Shown here: positions 7,491-16,807 of the stretch, piece after piece
How the letters are laid out: each line of letters begins with the position of its first letter
Numbering within the stretch: the stretch's first letter is position 1
NCBI RefSeq assembly: GCF_040833955.1
Contig: NZ_CP162133.1
Location: 3,107,501-3,171,500, forward strand
Origin: Leptospira sp. WS60.C2
GTDB taxonomy: Bacteria; Spirochaetota; Leptospiria; Leptospirales; Leptospiraceae
Length of the DNA stretch: 64,000 nt
Direction: 5' to 3'
Made by a program: the position numbers and the translations under genes
Notes under the pieces: model-generated
What the model was told of the DNA's origin: nothing
Database searches by the model: none
Seen by the model: the letters and a program-made list of their open reading frames with translations, nothing else

Positions 7491-9911
7491 GATCATTTCA
7501 ATTTGTTGGCACAAATCTTCTGCTTTGTACATTTTTGATAGGTAGGCGGATACAATCGATTCCAGTCCCTCTTCTTCTAAAAACGCATTCCCTCCGGAAA
7601 GGGGGGCATCCGAACTGATCAGAATGATGGGAATCTTTTGATTTTGGTTTCTTCTACCTTCCCATTCATGGATGAGGGAAATACCATTCATTCCAGGCAT
7701 GTGTAAGTCAGTGATGATAAGCGATGGAGTGATTCTTGCCAAATGAGAAAGGGCTTCCTCACCATTCCCTGCTTCAATGACAATCCATTGATTTCTTCGC
7801 ATCACTTCCGCTAAATCAGAACGGAAATTACCAGAGTCATCCACCAGTAAGACAGACTTCGTACTTTTTGAAAGAGAAATCTCGAAGGAAGAACCAACTC
7901 CTAAGACAGACTTAATTCTCAATTTACCAAAATGAGCTTCCAAAATATTCATACAAAGTTGTAACCCAAGGCCTGTTCCGCGTTCTCCAGCAGTACCTGG
8001 TGTACTCTTAATGTTTTCTTCGCCTGTTAATTTATGGATTTGTTCTTCACTCATCCCAAGACCACGATCTCGGATTTCCACCGAAAGCCATTTGCCTTTA
8101 TAAGTTACACCAACCCATACTTCAGAATTTAAATAAGAATATTTGATAGAGTTGGTCAGAATGTTTTTGAAGACTTCTCCTATTAGGGTTCGATCCGCAA
8201 TGATTTCTCCGTCAATCGGTGTTTCTTTTTGGATTCGGATTCCTTTAAGTGTCGCTAACGGCTCAACGGATTCGATGATTTCATTTAACAATTCATTCAC
8301 GGAAAATTTGGTTTGCATCAGTTTTGTTCCAAATGCATCAAACCGACTCACATCCAAAAGTTGTTCCAACATTTTGATCGATTGGGTCACACCTGTTTTA
8401 CAAATTTCCAAAAACTTCTTTTTTTCCTCTTCCGAAGTCTCACTGAAACTAAAATCGATCACGTCCAGGATTTGGTTTACACTATTGAGCGGCGAACGAA
8501 GGTCATGCGAAATTAAGGAAACAAAATTTGCCTTCCATCGGTTTGCCTTTTCTAATTCTGCAGTTCGAGCCTTTACTTTTTTTTCTAGGGCTTCTTTTCT
8601 TTTATAAAGTTCTTTTGAAATCGATTCCGATCGTTTGTAAACTCGAACTAGTCCAAAGGTGACTCCTAATGTTTGGGGAAAGATAAAAAAATAGAGAGAA
8701 AATAACCCCATCGGTCGATAGCCAATACTGGGATTGGTAATCAAAATGACATCGATCACTCCACCAATGACAGCAAGTAACAAACTAAAAAAATACAATT
8801 TACTTTCTTTCCTTTGGAAATAAAGAGAAATCGAAACAGAGATTAATCCCAAGAGTACAAAAACAACAGAAAGGAATTCAAAATAAAACGAAACCAATGC
8901 TAAATGATTGTTGGGAGTGAATAGCGCAACTAACAAAAAGGTAAGGGAATAAAGTTTCAGAAAAATCTGCATTTTTCTAAAAATACGAAGTTGTGATAAA
9001 CTGAATAATAAGTTTCCACCAAAATACAAAACGAGGATAAAACCAATTCGTGAAAACCGAAACAATGGCATACAGAAATCATCAGAATATAAATTAAACA
9101 AAACTCTGGTTTCGGTTAATGTTGAAGTTAAAATTAAAATCCCCAAATAAACAAAAGACATCTTTAGAGCATTTTTTTCAGCTCGATTCATTAAATACAC
9201 TAACGCATGGTAAACGGAGAGTAATCCCATAAACACCATGATAATCCAAGAAGTAGAATGATAAACATTCCAGACTTGCATGATATTTTGTAATTTTCCA
9301 AAACGAATGATCCCGTGAATTCCGGCATATTTATGGGAAAAATTGGAAATGTGGATGACCAAATCTACCTGTTTTTGTACATCCAATAGGGGTATAATCT
9401 TGGTATGAAACGATGGCTTATGAGCATCGTTACTCGTTCCAATTTTTCCATTTTCAGCGACTAACTTTCCATTGGCGTAAATTTTATACGCACTATGAAG
9501 AACGGGAACAAGTAAGGCATAGGGATCATCTGATTGCCCAGTTTCGGGTAAAATGATTTTTAATCGGTAGCTGGCATACCCAAAACTGGGATAATCCTCA
9601 CCATCTTCATTGACTTGGGAAAACCAAGGGACTCCCACTGGTAAGAAGGAAACATTGGGGGGAGAAACCTCATTGGGATTTATGAAATCATTCCAATAAA
9701 ATTCCCATTTCCCGATCAAATTGACTGTTTCTTTAGAAAAATCCAGATGGCTTCCATCCAAAACACCATCTTTCGCAAGTAAGGTTGGGGACACAGCGAA
9801 CCGACAAGAACTCGTTAGAAGGATTAGGGCAAAAATTAAGGGATAACGACAAAAATTTACTGAGGCGGAAAAAGATTTTTGGATAGATGCGAAGGAGACT
9901 TTGAAAATCAT
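7482..9911 (-). CDS. 7TMR-DISM hybrid sensor histidine kinase with receiver domain
   Basis: An 809-residue membrane sensor. Residues 1-36 form a signal, possibly a lipoprotein signal (LLTSSC). A periplasmic 7TMR-DISMED2-like beta domain follows to about residue 200, then seven helices (about 210-415) typical of 7TMR-DISM. Next comes a coiled coil, a HisKA domain with SLISHDLRSPLNSV (the phosphoacceptor His), and a HATPase with GERGTGLGLQLC. A C-terminal receiver has VLLVDD and SLIITDLHMPGMNG, where the Asp after Thr is the phosphorylation site. The ligand is unknown; relatives may sense carbohydrates or small molecules. It faces a LuxR-type response regulator with a start only a few bases away, probably its functional partner. 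Confidence 0.92.
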   Translation of the reverse strand: MIFKVSFASIQKSFSASVNFCRYPLIFALILLTSSCRFAVSPTLLAKDGVLDGSHLDFSKETVNLIGKWEFYWNDFINPNEVSPPNVSFLPVGVPWFSQVNEDGEDYPSFGYASYRLKIILPETGQSDDPYALLVPVLHSAYKIYANGKLVAENGKIGTSNDAHKPSFHTKIIPLLDVQKQVDLVIHISNFSHKYAGIHGIIRFGKLQNIMQVWNVYHSTSWIIMVFMGLLSVYHALVYLMNRAEKNALKMSFVYLGILILTSTLTETRVLFNLYSDDFCMPLFRFSRIGFILVLYFGGNLLFSLSQLRIFRKMQIFLKLYSLTFLLVALFTPNNHLALVSFYFEFLSVVFVLLGLISVSISLYFQRKESKLYFFSLLLAVIGGVIDVILITNPSIGYRPMGLFSLYFFIFPQTLGVTFGLVRVYKRSESISKELYKRKEALEKKVKARTAELEKANRWKANFVSLISHDLRSPLNSVNQILDVIDFSFSETSEEEKKKFLEICKTGVTQSIKMLEQLLDVSRFDAFGTKLMQTKFSVNELLNEIIESVEPLATLKGIRIQKETPIDGEIIADRTLIGEVFKNILTNSIKYSYLNSEVWVGVTYKGKWLSVEIRDRGLGMSEEQIHKLTGEENIKSTPGTAGERGTGLGLQLCMNILEAHFGKLRIKSVLGVGSSFEISLSKSTKSVLLVDDSGNFRSDLAEVMRRNQWIVIEAGNGEEALSHLARITPSLIITDLHMPGMNGISLIHEWEGRRNQNQKIPIILISSDAPLSGGNAFLEEEGLESIVSAYLSKMYKAEDLCQQIEMILV

Positions 9912-9917
9912 AAGGTT

Positions 9918-10514
9918 GTGGAATCCGTTAAAATTGCCATCTTAGAAGACCATTCCGTTGTCACTGAAGGAATCATATCTATTCTGAAATCCAATCCTTT
10001 CTTTTCTCTTGCGGGAGAATTTCGAACGGCGGCTGATTTATTTCAATTCTTAGAATCAAATCCAATCGATTTATTGGTTCTTGACATTGATTTACCAGAC
10101 CGAAATGGCATTGATGTACTAAGAGAAATCAAAGAAAAACACCAACCCACCAAGGTCATCATCTTCTCTCTGCACGGAAGCCGAGTGTATGTGGAAGATG
10201 CACTCAAGTCCAAAGCAGATGGATACATGCTCAAATCTGATCCCATCTCCAAACTCCCAGAAGTGATCCAACTCGTGATGAAAGGCGGATCCTTTGTTTC
10301 TGATGGAGTGAGCAAAGTCCAACTGCCCTTCTCTCCGTTTCAGATGGAGATTCTCAACCTACTTGTCCAAGGACTTTCGCAAAATGAAGTTGCTGATCGG
10401 ATCCAAAAATCGAGAAAAACCGTCGAATACCACCTAAACCAGATGAGGACAAAATTTTCCTGCAAAAACAATAACGAGCTTATTTCCAAATACGAAAAAG
10501 AAATACAAAAATAG
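9918..10514 (+). CDS. NarL/FixJ-type response regulator (receiver + LuxR HTH)
   Basis: A response regulator of about 198 residues. The receiver domain shows AILEDH (acidic pocket) and LLVLDIDLPDRNG, where the first Asp after VL is the phosphoacceptor. The C-terminal domain is a LuxR/NarL helix-turn-helix with GLSQNEVADRIQKSRKTVEYHL. The start is uncertain. GTG at 9918 leaves 6 bp between this gene and the divergent kinase; a TTG at 9879 would make the two genes overlap by 33 bp. The frame contains no ATG before the receiver. Divergent placement next to the hybrid kinase suggests the two form one signalling path. Targets unknown. Confidence 0.88.
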   Translation: MESVKIAILEDHSVVTEGIISILKSNPFFSLAGEFRTAADLFQFLESNPIDLLVLDIDLPDRNGIDVLREIKEKHQPTKVIIFSLHGSRVYVEDALKSKADGYMLKSDPISKLPEVIQLVMKGGSFVSDGVSKVQLPFSPFQMEILNLLVQGLSQNEVADRIQKSRKTVEYHLNQMRTKFSCKNNNELISKYEKEIQK

Positions 10515-10559
10515 CGATTTCGTGATTTCCCGTGGCTCAGTTTCGCATACACTGTATGC

Positions 10560-11072
10560 ATGAAACACATTTACTTATTGCGGCATGCCAAATCCGAATG
10601 GGATGAACCATACGAAACGGATTTGGATCGGTCTCTTTCTCGAAGAGGAAAAGTACAATCCAAAGCTTTACGTGATTATCTCAAAGAAAGTCGATTTGAA
10701 TTTGACCAATGTTTGGTCTCTCCAGCCGAACGAACCTTAAAGACCTATTCCTCGCTTCGTAAGGAAATCCTTAGATTTCCGAAACCAGAAATCCGAGAAA
10801 GTTTATACGATGCTGACAAAGAAGATTTACTCTTTGTTTTACAAGGACTTTCGTCTAGCACTCGTTCTGTTTGTCTCGTTGGTCACAATCCTGGTTTAGA
10901 GGAGTTTGGTTCTGCGCTTGTAGTGGGAGAAAAAGACCGCTCGTTATTCCAAAAATTTCCGACTGCTTCCTTTCTCGGGCTCACATTTTCTGATGATTCT
11001 TGGAAAAATCTTAGTTGGGGAAGTTGCCAATTAGTAGTATTCTGGATCCCTGGGCAAATAGGAAAAGAATGA
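10560..11072 (+). CDS. SixA-like histidine phosphatase
   Basis: A 170-residue member of the histidine phosphatase superfamily. The catalytic motif is at the N-terminus (YLLRHAKSEW; the His after Arg is phosphorylated), and a second His lies in CLVGHNPGLEEFG. Length and spacing match SixA, which removes phosphate from phosphohistidine of signalling domains in E. coli. In spirochaetes the substrate is not known, but the neighbouring two-component genes make a signalling role attractive. The stop overlaps the next start (ATGA), so it is co-translated with hpt. Confidence 0.85.
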   Translation: MKHIYLLRHAKSEWDEPYETDLDRSLSRRGKVQSKALRDYLKESRFEFDQCLVSPAERTLKTYSSLRKEILRFPKPEIRESLYDADKEDLLFVLQGLSSSTRSVCLVGHNPGLEEFGSALVVGEKDRSLFQKFPTASFLGLTFSDDSWKNLSWGSCQLVVFWIPGQIGKE

Positions 11073-11581
11073 AACCACTGTATTCAGAAGAACGAATCCA
11101 TCATCGAGTTGAAGAATTAGCACGAGAAATCTCTCGGGATTTTTTAAGCAAAGATCTTGTTGTGATTGGCATTCTCAACGGGGGATTTATTTTTACAGCA
11201 GACCTCTGTCGAAGTATTGCCATTCCGCACGAAGTGGATTTTATGGCGGCTTCTTCCTACGGAGATGGAACAACTTCTGGAAACTTAAAAATCACAAAAG
11301 AATTAAAAAAATCTGTCTTAGGTAAATCGGTTTTGTTAGTCGAAGATATTGTTGATACAGGTCAAACATTAGAGTATTTACTCCATGAAGTCCAAAAACA
11401 AAATCCAAAAGACTTAAAGGTGGCTGCACTTTTTTGGAAACAGAAAAAAGCAAATCCTCATATCATTGTGGATTATCCAGGATTTATCATTGAAGATGAT
11501 TTCTTAGTCGGTTATGGATTGGACTTCCAAGGGAAATATCGTAATTTACCATATGTTGCAAAGTTAGAGGGGACCGAGTGA
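11069..11581 (+). CDS. hpt: Hypoxanthine phosphoribosyltransferase
   Basis: A 170-residue purine salvage enzyme that transfers phosphoribose from PRPP to hypoxanthine or guanine. The PRPP-binding loop VLLVEDIVDTGQTL is intact near residue 90, and the earlier GILNGGFIF and SSYGDGTTSG loops fit the Hpt family. A C-terminal DDFLVGYGLDF is also typical. The ATG at 11069 overlaps the upstream stop by ATGA; an in-frame upstream start would extend far into sixA and is rejected. Its own stop overlaps the GTG start of the cyclase gene (GTGA), so three genes read as one tightly coupled run. Confidence 0.92.
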   Translation: MKPLYSEERIHHRVEELAREISRDFLSKDLVVIGILNGGFIFTADLCRSIAIPHEVDFMAASSYGDGTTSGNLKITKELKKSVLGKSVLLVEDIVDTGQTLEYLLHEVQKQNPKDLKVAALFWKQKKANPHIIVDYPGFIIEDDFLVGYGLDFQGKYRNLPYVAKLEGTE

Positions 11582-13074
11582 AAGATACGATCATTAAACA
11601 AAAATTCGATACACTAAAAACGTTTCCGACTTTAAAACCCGAAATCCTAAAAATTGCAGAGAATTATGTAAACCATTCTGATGATTGGAAATTACTCCGG
11701 GTGAACCCACTCAAATTTGCAGACGAACATAAGTTAGATGAAAATGAGACTATTGATTTTTTTGTTCATTCAGCAAAAGTGGGATTGTTCGACTTTGCTT
11801 ATAATTTGATTTGTCCGATGTGTGGAGGAATTGTACACAGCCATCACAAATTAGATGAAATTGAAGGGAAAGAATTTCATTGTGTATCTTGTAACATCAT
11901 CGTACCTACCTTACTTGATGACCAAGTCGAAGTGGCCTTCCAAATCCATCCTTCCCTTCAAAACAATCAAATCGATCCATTTGTGGATGTGAACCATTAC
12001 TTTCGTTACTTCTTTTCTGAAAATTTTGATAAATCAATTGAACTAAGAACATGGATCCAATCTACAATTCGTGATTTTGCAAAAATTGAACCTGATGCAT
12101 CGTTTACCTTTTCCTATGAGACAACATATGGAAACTTACAAGGTCATTTGCTACAATTTGTCAGCATCGATCGAAACACTATGTGTTTGTTTTCTGTTGA
12201 CCCAAAACTTCCGCCAACCAACCAAATCTTTTTAGTGGATGTGATGGAGAGTGGAATGAAACCAAATACCGTTTCCATTCCCGTAGGCCACCACCAGATT
12301 ACGATCCACAACCGAACTAGATTTACTATGGGACTCAATGTTCTTTCTCCCAATCCAACGGAACTAGGAAGGATCGCAAAAACATTCCCCACCAAACGAC
12401 ATTCCTTTCTGACAGCAAAAATGTTGTTAAACAATCAATCGTTCCGTGATTTGTTTCGTATCCAGAAACTTTCTCCTGACTTAAATCTGAATGTGAAATC
12501 GCTCACCATTATGTTTACGGATCTCAAAGGTTCCACAGAAATGTATGACACTGCTGGCGACATCATTGCCTATAAGTTAGTCCAAGAACATTTTCGTATC
12601 CTAACAGAAATTGTGCGAAAGTATAAAGGTGCCATTGTGAAAACGATGGGAGATGCTATCATGGCGACGTTTTCAACGCCGACAGAAGGACTTCTCGCTG
12701 CCTTGGAAATGATGGAGCGAATTGATTCCATGAATCTCGATTGGAAAAAAGAAGGATACGAGATTGGATTAAAGGTAGGCCTAAACGAAGGATCTGCATT
12801 AGCAGTTGTGAATGATGAAAGACTCGATTATTTCGGTCAATCGGTGAATATTGCTGCAAGAGTCCAAGGTCTTGCCAAATCGGGAGAGGTTTGGCTCAGT
12901 GAAACTGTTTGGAATGCAACAGACCCAGAAGAGCTCGTCAAACAACATGGTTATTTTTACCGCAAACAAAGAGCAATGTTAAAAGGTGTTGGAACACCTG
13001 TTCCCGTCTTCCAACTCAGTCGAAACAAATTAAAAGCACCATCCAAATGGAAACAATTGTTTCAGAGAAGTTAA
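11578..13074 (+). CDS. Class III adenylate/guanylate cyclase with N-terminal zinc-ribbon region
   Basis: A 498-residue protein. The N-terminal half includes CPMCGG near residue 80 and CVSCN near residue 101, a pair of CxxC motifs that should bind zinc; this region resembles the DUF5939-type part found before some bacterial cyclases. The C-terminal cyclase domain starts near residue 305. MFTDLKGST and KTMGDAIMA supply the two metal-binding Asp residues, and DYFGQSVNIAARV holds the later Asp and the Asn/Arg pair used in catalysis. These support an active enzyme; ATP rather than GTP use is likely but not proven. The GTG start overlaps the hpt stop. No transmembrane segment is seen. Confidence 0.9.
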   Translation: MKDTIIKQKFDTLKTFPTLKPEILKIAENYVNHSDDWKLLRVNPLKFADEHKLDENETIDFFVHSAKVGLFDFAYNLICPMCGGIVHSHHKLDEIEGKEFHCVSCNIIVPTLLDDQVEVAFQIHPSLQNNQIDPFVDVNHYFRYFFSENFDKSIELRTWIQSTIRDFAKIEPDASFTFSYETTYGNLQGHLLQFVSIDRNTMCLFSVDPKLPPTNQIFLVDVMESGMKPNTVSIPVGHHQITIHNRTRFTMGLNVLSPNPTELGRIAKTFPTKRHSFLTAKMLLNNQSFRDLFRIQKLSPDLNLNVKSLTIMFTDLKGSTEMYDTAGDIIAYKLVQEHFRILTEIVRKYKGAIVKTMGDAIMATFSTPTEGLLAALEMMERIDSMNLDWKKEGYEIGLKVGLNEGSALAVVNDERLDYFGQSVNIAARVQGLAKSGEVWLSETVWNATDPEELVKQHGYFYRKQRAMLKGVGTPVPVFQLSRNKLKAPSKWKQLFQRS

Positions 13075-13114
13075 CGTGTTTGTTTAGATTTTAGTCCTTT
13101 GAATTTGTGGATTC

Positions 13115-13153
13115 GAAAAAAACCACCTCGATGTTCCGAATTACGAAGTGGTT
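13115..13153 (-). terminator. Terminator of pstS
   Basis: On the minus strand an AACCAC-TTCG ... CGAGGTGGTT hairpin with one mismatch ends in a run of T residues, 35 bp after the pstS stop. The same palindrome may also slow transcription from the convergent cyclase gene, although that side lacks a good T run. Confidence 0.65.
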
Positions 13154-13188
13154 TATAGGCTAAGAAATGATTTTTATTTTAAAAAAGT

Positions 13189-14100
13189 TTACTTCACTGG
13201 ATCAGCAGACACTTCTACTTCCGGTAAGGATGCTCTGAGATAACCAGATTGCAAAACTGCCACCTGCCCTTGTTCACTTGTCAGGAAGGTAACAAAGGCA
13301 TCAATTTTGTCACCTTGGTCTGTTTTGTAAATTATGAACAATTCACGAGCCAGTCTGTATTTACGATCGTAAACGTTACGAACTGATGGTGCTACATAAG
13401 GATCCTTCGGATTTCTTGCATATTCAAGTGCTTTGATTTGGTCTTTATGATCTACTAAAGCTGATCCCATTCCCATATAACCAATGCTATTCGAGTTTTC
13501 TTGGATGTATTTTGCCATCTCTGCATTGTCTTTTACTATTTTTGCTTCACTAGAAAACTCATTCGATTTGTGAAGATTGAATTCGTTAATTCCTAAGTCT
13601 TTTCGTTTCAGAATATGATTTTGAAAATAGTCTTGGGTTCCAGATTTATCATTCCGAATCACGATGGAAATAGGAGCATCGGATCCTCCCACTTCTTTCC
13701 AATTTTTAATTTTTCCAGAAAAGATATCAGAAGTTTGCACCAAATTGAGTTTGGAAACTGGATTCTTAGGATTGACAACGAGTGCAACTCCATCGTACGC
13801 CAATCGAACTTTTTCTAAGTTACCTGTTTTTCGGAGGTCATCGAACTCCGCTTGGTTTAGATCGCGGGAAGAAACTGCCATATCGATTTCCCCTTTTCGC
13901 AATCGGTCAATCCCAGCTTCTGACCCGCCACCTTCTACTGTTACTCGAACATTTGAATTTACTTTTTCATATTCAGCGCCTAAAAATCGCATCATGCTGT
14001 TCATGGTTTCTGACCCAGCAACTTTTAGGGTTTGTTTGTCCTTACAGGCGACAAATTGAATTGTAATCAAAATGTAAAAAAGCAGAGAAAGGTTTTTCAT
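13189..14100 (-). CDS. pstS: Phosphate ABC transporter substrate-binding lipoprotein PstS
   Basis: A 303-residue periplasmic binding protein. Residues 1-19 are a lipoprotein signal ending FVAC. The mature part shows the PstS/PBP-like pattern: KVAGSETMNSMM, then VEGGGSEAGIDRLRKGEIDMAVSSRDL, and later RNDKSGTQDYF, which are the phosphate-contacting loops. It should capture phosphate in the periplasm for an ABC importer. The pstCAB genes are not adjacent, so the rest of the transporter must be elsewhere. The gene has its own terminator. A Pho-type regulator site was not recognised upstream. Confidence 0.88.
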   Translation of the reverse strand: MKNLSLLFYILITIQFVACKDKQTLKVAGSETMNSMMRFLGAEYEKVNSNVRVTVEGGGSEAGIDRLRKGEIDMAVSSRDLNQAEFDDLRKTGNLEKVRLAYDGVALVVNPKNPVSKLNLVQTSDIFSGKIKNWKEVGGSDAPISIVIRNDKSGTQDYFQNHILKRKDLGINEFNLHKSNEFSSEAKIVKDNAEMAKYIQENSNSIGYMGMGSALVDHKDQIKALEYARNPKDPYVAPSVRNVYDRKYRLARELFIIYKTDQGDKIDAFVTFLTSEQGQVAVLQSGYLRASLPEVEVSADPVK

Positions 14101-14206
14101 CGTAAATCAGGTAAAGCCCAAATTCAATCCTTCGTCAATCGTAAAAACCAATCGTTTTTTCCAAATCCACTCTCAGTTTTTCATCAAAAACCCCGATCTT
14201 TGCAAC

Positions 14207-15493
14207 GTGAAGACCAAAGTCCAAACCTTTCTGATTTGTATTCTGACATACCTCCTTTTTGGAGATTTGGTAGCGAATCCATCTTTACCAACGCGTTTCC
14301 AGTGGAAGTGGACAAACAACCAAGTTTTAGAACTAAACGAATACCACGACGTCCTCTTTCGAGTGGGAACCAAAACAGTCGAACGTGAAGATAAAAATCG
14401 AGTTGTGATGAAAACAAAACAATGCTCCCAAGATTCTTGTTTGGTAAATGCTTGGTTTGACACTTACCTTCGTTATGGAAAAACAACAGGCCCGTTCTGG
14501 AAAGATAAGGAATTTATTTCTGATTTCACTTTGTACAGAAATGGACGATATGAGGTACCGAATGAATTTATCATGCCAAATCTGCGTAGTTTTCCTTCCT
14601 TCCCTGACACACCCATATCGGTAGGTGATCTTTGGAAACTCCCTGCAGAAGAATCATTTGATTTTACTTCAGAACGAATTCGGGTGAAAGTCACACCCGA
14701 GTACACATTCCAAGGAATCTTTCCCTGGAAGGAAGGGAATTACTCAGGGAATTGTGAAAAGATTACATACACTTACCCTATCTTTTATACAAAATCAGAA
14801 TCAGACAAAATGGCACCTAACGTTCCTTATAAGATTTTTGGCTTTGCAACAGGGACAGTTTTTTTCAATGCAGAACGAGGAGTTCCTGAATTCAAAGAAG
14901 TCAAACTATCTTACACTTTCATTTATCCAAACGGAACCGTGCAAGAAGCAAACTTCCACATAAAGGGAGTGTATTTTTTAAGAAATCAAGTGAATGCGAA
15001 AGACAAAGAATCCATTCGGGAAGATGTTCTAAATGATTTGATTGTTGGTTATACTGGGAATCGCGAAGACATCGGAGATAGAAAAGAAGGACTACCAAAC
15101 CAAGTTGCCGAGTCTCTCCCTGTGAAGGTACGCACTTCCGAGGATGGAATCGTATTTTCGTTAGATTCCATTTTGTTTGATTTTAATGAGAGCAAACTAA
15201 AAGCTGATGCGGAAAACGCAGTATCCAAAATTGCGGAAATTCTAAAGAAATACCCAGACAGGGAAATTCGTGTCTCTGGACATACAGACAATGTCGGAAA
15301 AAAAGAATACAATCAAAAACTTTCCGAAGAACGAGCAAAGTCCGTATTACATTCGCTAGTTGATAATCACAAACTAGATGAAAAACATATTTCCTTTCGT
15401 GGGTATGCTGATGATTTACCTGTGGCACCAAACGATACGGAAGAAAATCGACAAAAGAACCGAAGGGTAGAAATCACACTCGTTTTGGATTAA
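14207..15493 (+). CDS. OmpA-family protein with N-terminal unknown domain
   Basis: A 428-residue exported protein with a GTG start and a Sec signal at residues 1-23 (ending LVANP). Residues 25-300 are mostly beta-rich and not recognised. The C-terminal 110 residues are an OmpA-like peptidoglycan-binding domain, with DSILFDFNESKLK, VSGHTDNVGKKEYN, SEERAKSV and a closing NRRVEI. It probably anchors in the outer membrane or periplasm and grips the cell wall. The gene diverges from pstS, and its stop overlaps the stop of the convergent acyltransferase by 4 bp. Confidence 0.82.
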   Translation: MKTKVQTFLICILTYLLFGDLVANPSLPTRFQWKWTNNQVLELNEYHDVLFRVGTKTVEREDKNRVVMKTKQCSQDSCLVNAWFDTYLRYGKTTGPFWKDKEFISDFTLYRNGRYEVPNEFIMPNLRSFPSFPDTPISVGDLWKLPAEESFDFTSERIRVKVTPEYTFQGIFPWKEGNYSGNCEKITYTYPIFYTKSESDKMAPNVPYKIFGFATGTVFFNAERGVPEFKEVKLSYTFIYPNGTVQEANFHIKGVYFLRNQVNAKDKESIREDVLNDLIVGYTGNREDIGDRKEGLPNQVAESLPVKVRTSEDGIVFSLDSILFDFNESKLKADAENAVSKIAEILKKYPDREIRVSGHTDNVGKKEYNQKLSEERAKSVLHSLVDNHKLDEKHISFRGYADDLPVAPNDTEENRQKNRRVEITLVLD

Positions 15494-16758
15494 CCAATTT
15501 GTAAATCCAATCCAACGGAATAAGGAGGAACAAGTGGTTCACTATCTTTTTTACCACGTTCCAAAAGTTTCTCCATTTCTTTGCGTATGTCACCGAGTAA
15601 CAAAAGATAACTTTCTTTTTTGTTTGTTTTGTATTTTTGGAAATACGGTGTTAGGGATATGGTTGGAGCAGCATACACATATGCTTTTTTGGCCCTCGTT
15701 TCTGATTTTCCATAAATATGCCTTTCAAAACTACAAATCCATTCCATCAGTCTTTCTGCAGATGGCCATTGGATGAGATTTTTGGGTTGTGTGATGAGAA
15801 ATGCATAGGCTGTTTCCACCAACTGTTTGGCGCGTCGAATTTTCTGATCAGTTAAATTTTTGGGAGTTGATTCCAAAGGAATCCCTGCATCAATTCGATC
15901 CAAAGCATGAAATAAAATTCGGATCTTTTGGATGGCATTGTCAGAATCTTGAAATTTGATCTGTAAAATTTGACCAGCAAGGTTTAGCGCCGTATGCCTT
16001 GCTCTTCCCAAACGATAGTCAAAATCTTTTCCACTAATTTCGGCTTTAGGAATTCCAAGTTCAAATTCTGTTTCTTCTAACATCACACGACCCACTGTTA
16101 AAAATCGCCGAAGAATTGTCCTTCCACCTGGGTATAACTTTAACTTACGTTCAATGCGAGAAAGGGATGTTTCAATATCGTTCAGAATGGAATCTCTTGT
16201 TCCCGTAATTTTATATTTCACAAAGGTAGGTTGTAAAAAAAGTTCCGCGTGAGGATCTTTTTTTTTGGCTTCTTCTAGTCCCCAATAAATGAGTTGTGCA
16301 GTGCTTGGTAAAAAAGAAACCAAGTTGTCATTCTCACCAGACATGATTCCTTCGGGATACATTACTAGTTTTCCATCTTTTTCGGATAAGATCCGTTTGG
16401 TGGTTCGAATCATTTTTCGATTGGAACTTCCATGCAAAACAGAAAAAGCCCCCACTCGTTTGATCACTTCACCAACAATTCCAAAACCCCAATTAAAAAT
16501 ACTTCGTGAGGCCATATAATGAAATCTAGTTCCGATAGTATTAGCAATTTGGTAGGCAATGATGGATTCAATTTCTGTAGGTTGGTTCAAAAGATAAACA
16601 ACTCGTTTGTCTTTTGTTTCTTTTAAGCGAAGTTCATCCTCTTTGGGAATCACCACTCCATCTAAGTTAAACAATAGTTTAGTTAAAATGGGGAATCCCA
16701 AATCCAATCCCATAGCAATCGGAAATTCAAAACGAGGAGCGATAAACGTATCTTTCAT
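15490..16758 (-). CDS. PlsC-like acyltransferase homologue with altered active site
   Basis: A 422-residue protein of PlsC-like fold. Near residue 59 the sequence NQPTEIES sits where the family's NHx4D catalytic motif is expected. Here the His is Gln and the Asp is Glu. The second motif is present but altered (LVMYPEGIMSGEN in place of FPEGTRS). The C-terminal half, about 200 residues, is helical and unrecognised. The loss of the catalytic His makes a normal acyl transfer mechanism doubtful, so the protein may have another role or be a structural paralogue. It converges with the OmpA-family gene. A regular PlsC occurs at 59731. Confidence 0.65.
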   Translation of the reverse strand: MKDTFIAPRFEFPIAMGLDLGFPILTKLLFNLDGVVIPKEDELRLKETKDKRVVYLLNQPTEIESIIAYQIANTIGTRFHYMASRSIFNWGFGIVGEVIKRVGAFSVLHGSSNRKMIRTTKRILSEKDGKLVMYPEGIMSGENDNLVSFLPSTAQLIYWGLEEAKKKDPHAELFLQPTFVKYKITGTRDSILNDIETSLSRIERKLKLYPGGRTILRRFLTVGRVMLEETEFELGIPKAEISGKDFDYRLGRARHTALNLAGQILQIKFQDSDNAIQKIRILFHALDRIDAGIPLESTPKNLTDQKIRRAKQLVETAYAFLITQPKNLIQWPSAERLMEWICSFERHIYGKSETRAKKAYVYAAPTISLTPYFQKYKTNKKESYLLLLGDIRKEMEKLLERGKKDSEPLVPPYSVGLDLQIG

Positions 16759-16807
16759 AGAACTTGTGTAGTTAGACTAAGTGAAAACCCATATTCCCTA
16801 CGAGCAT

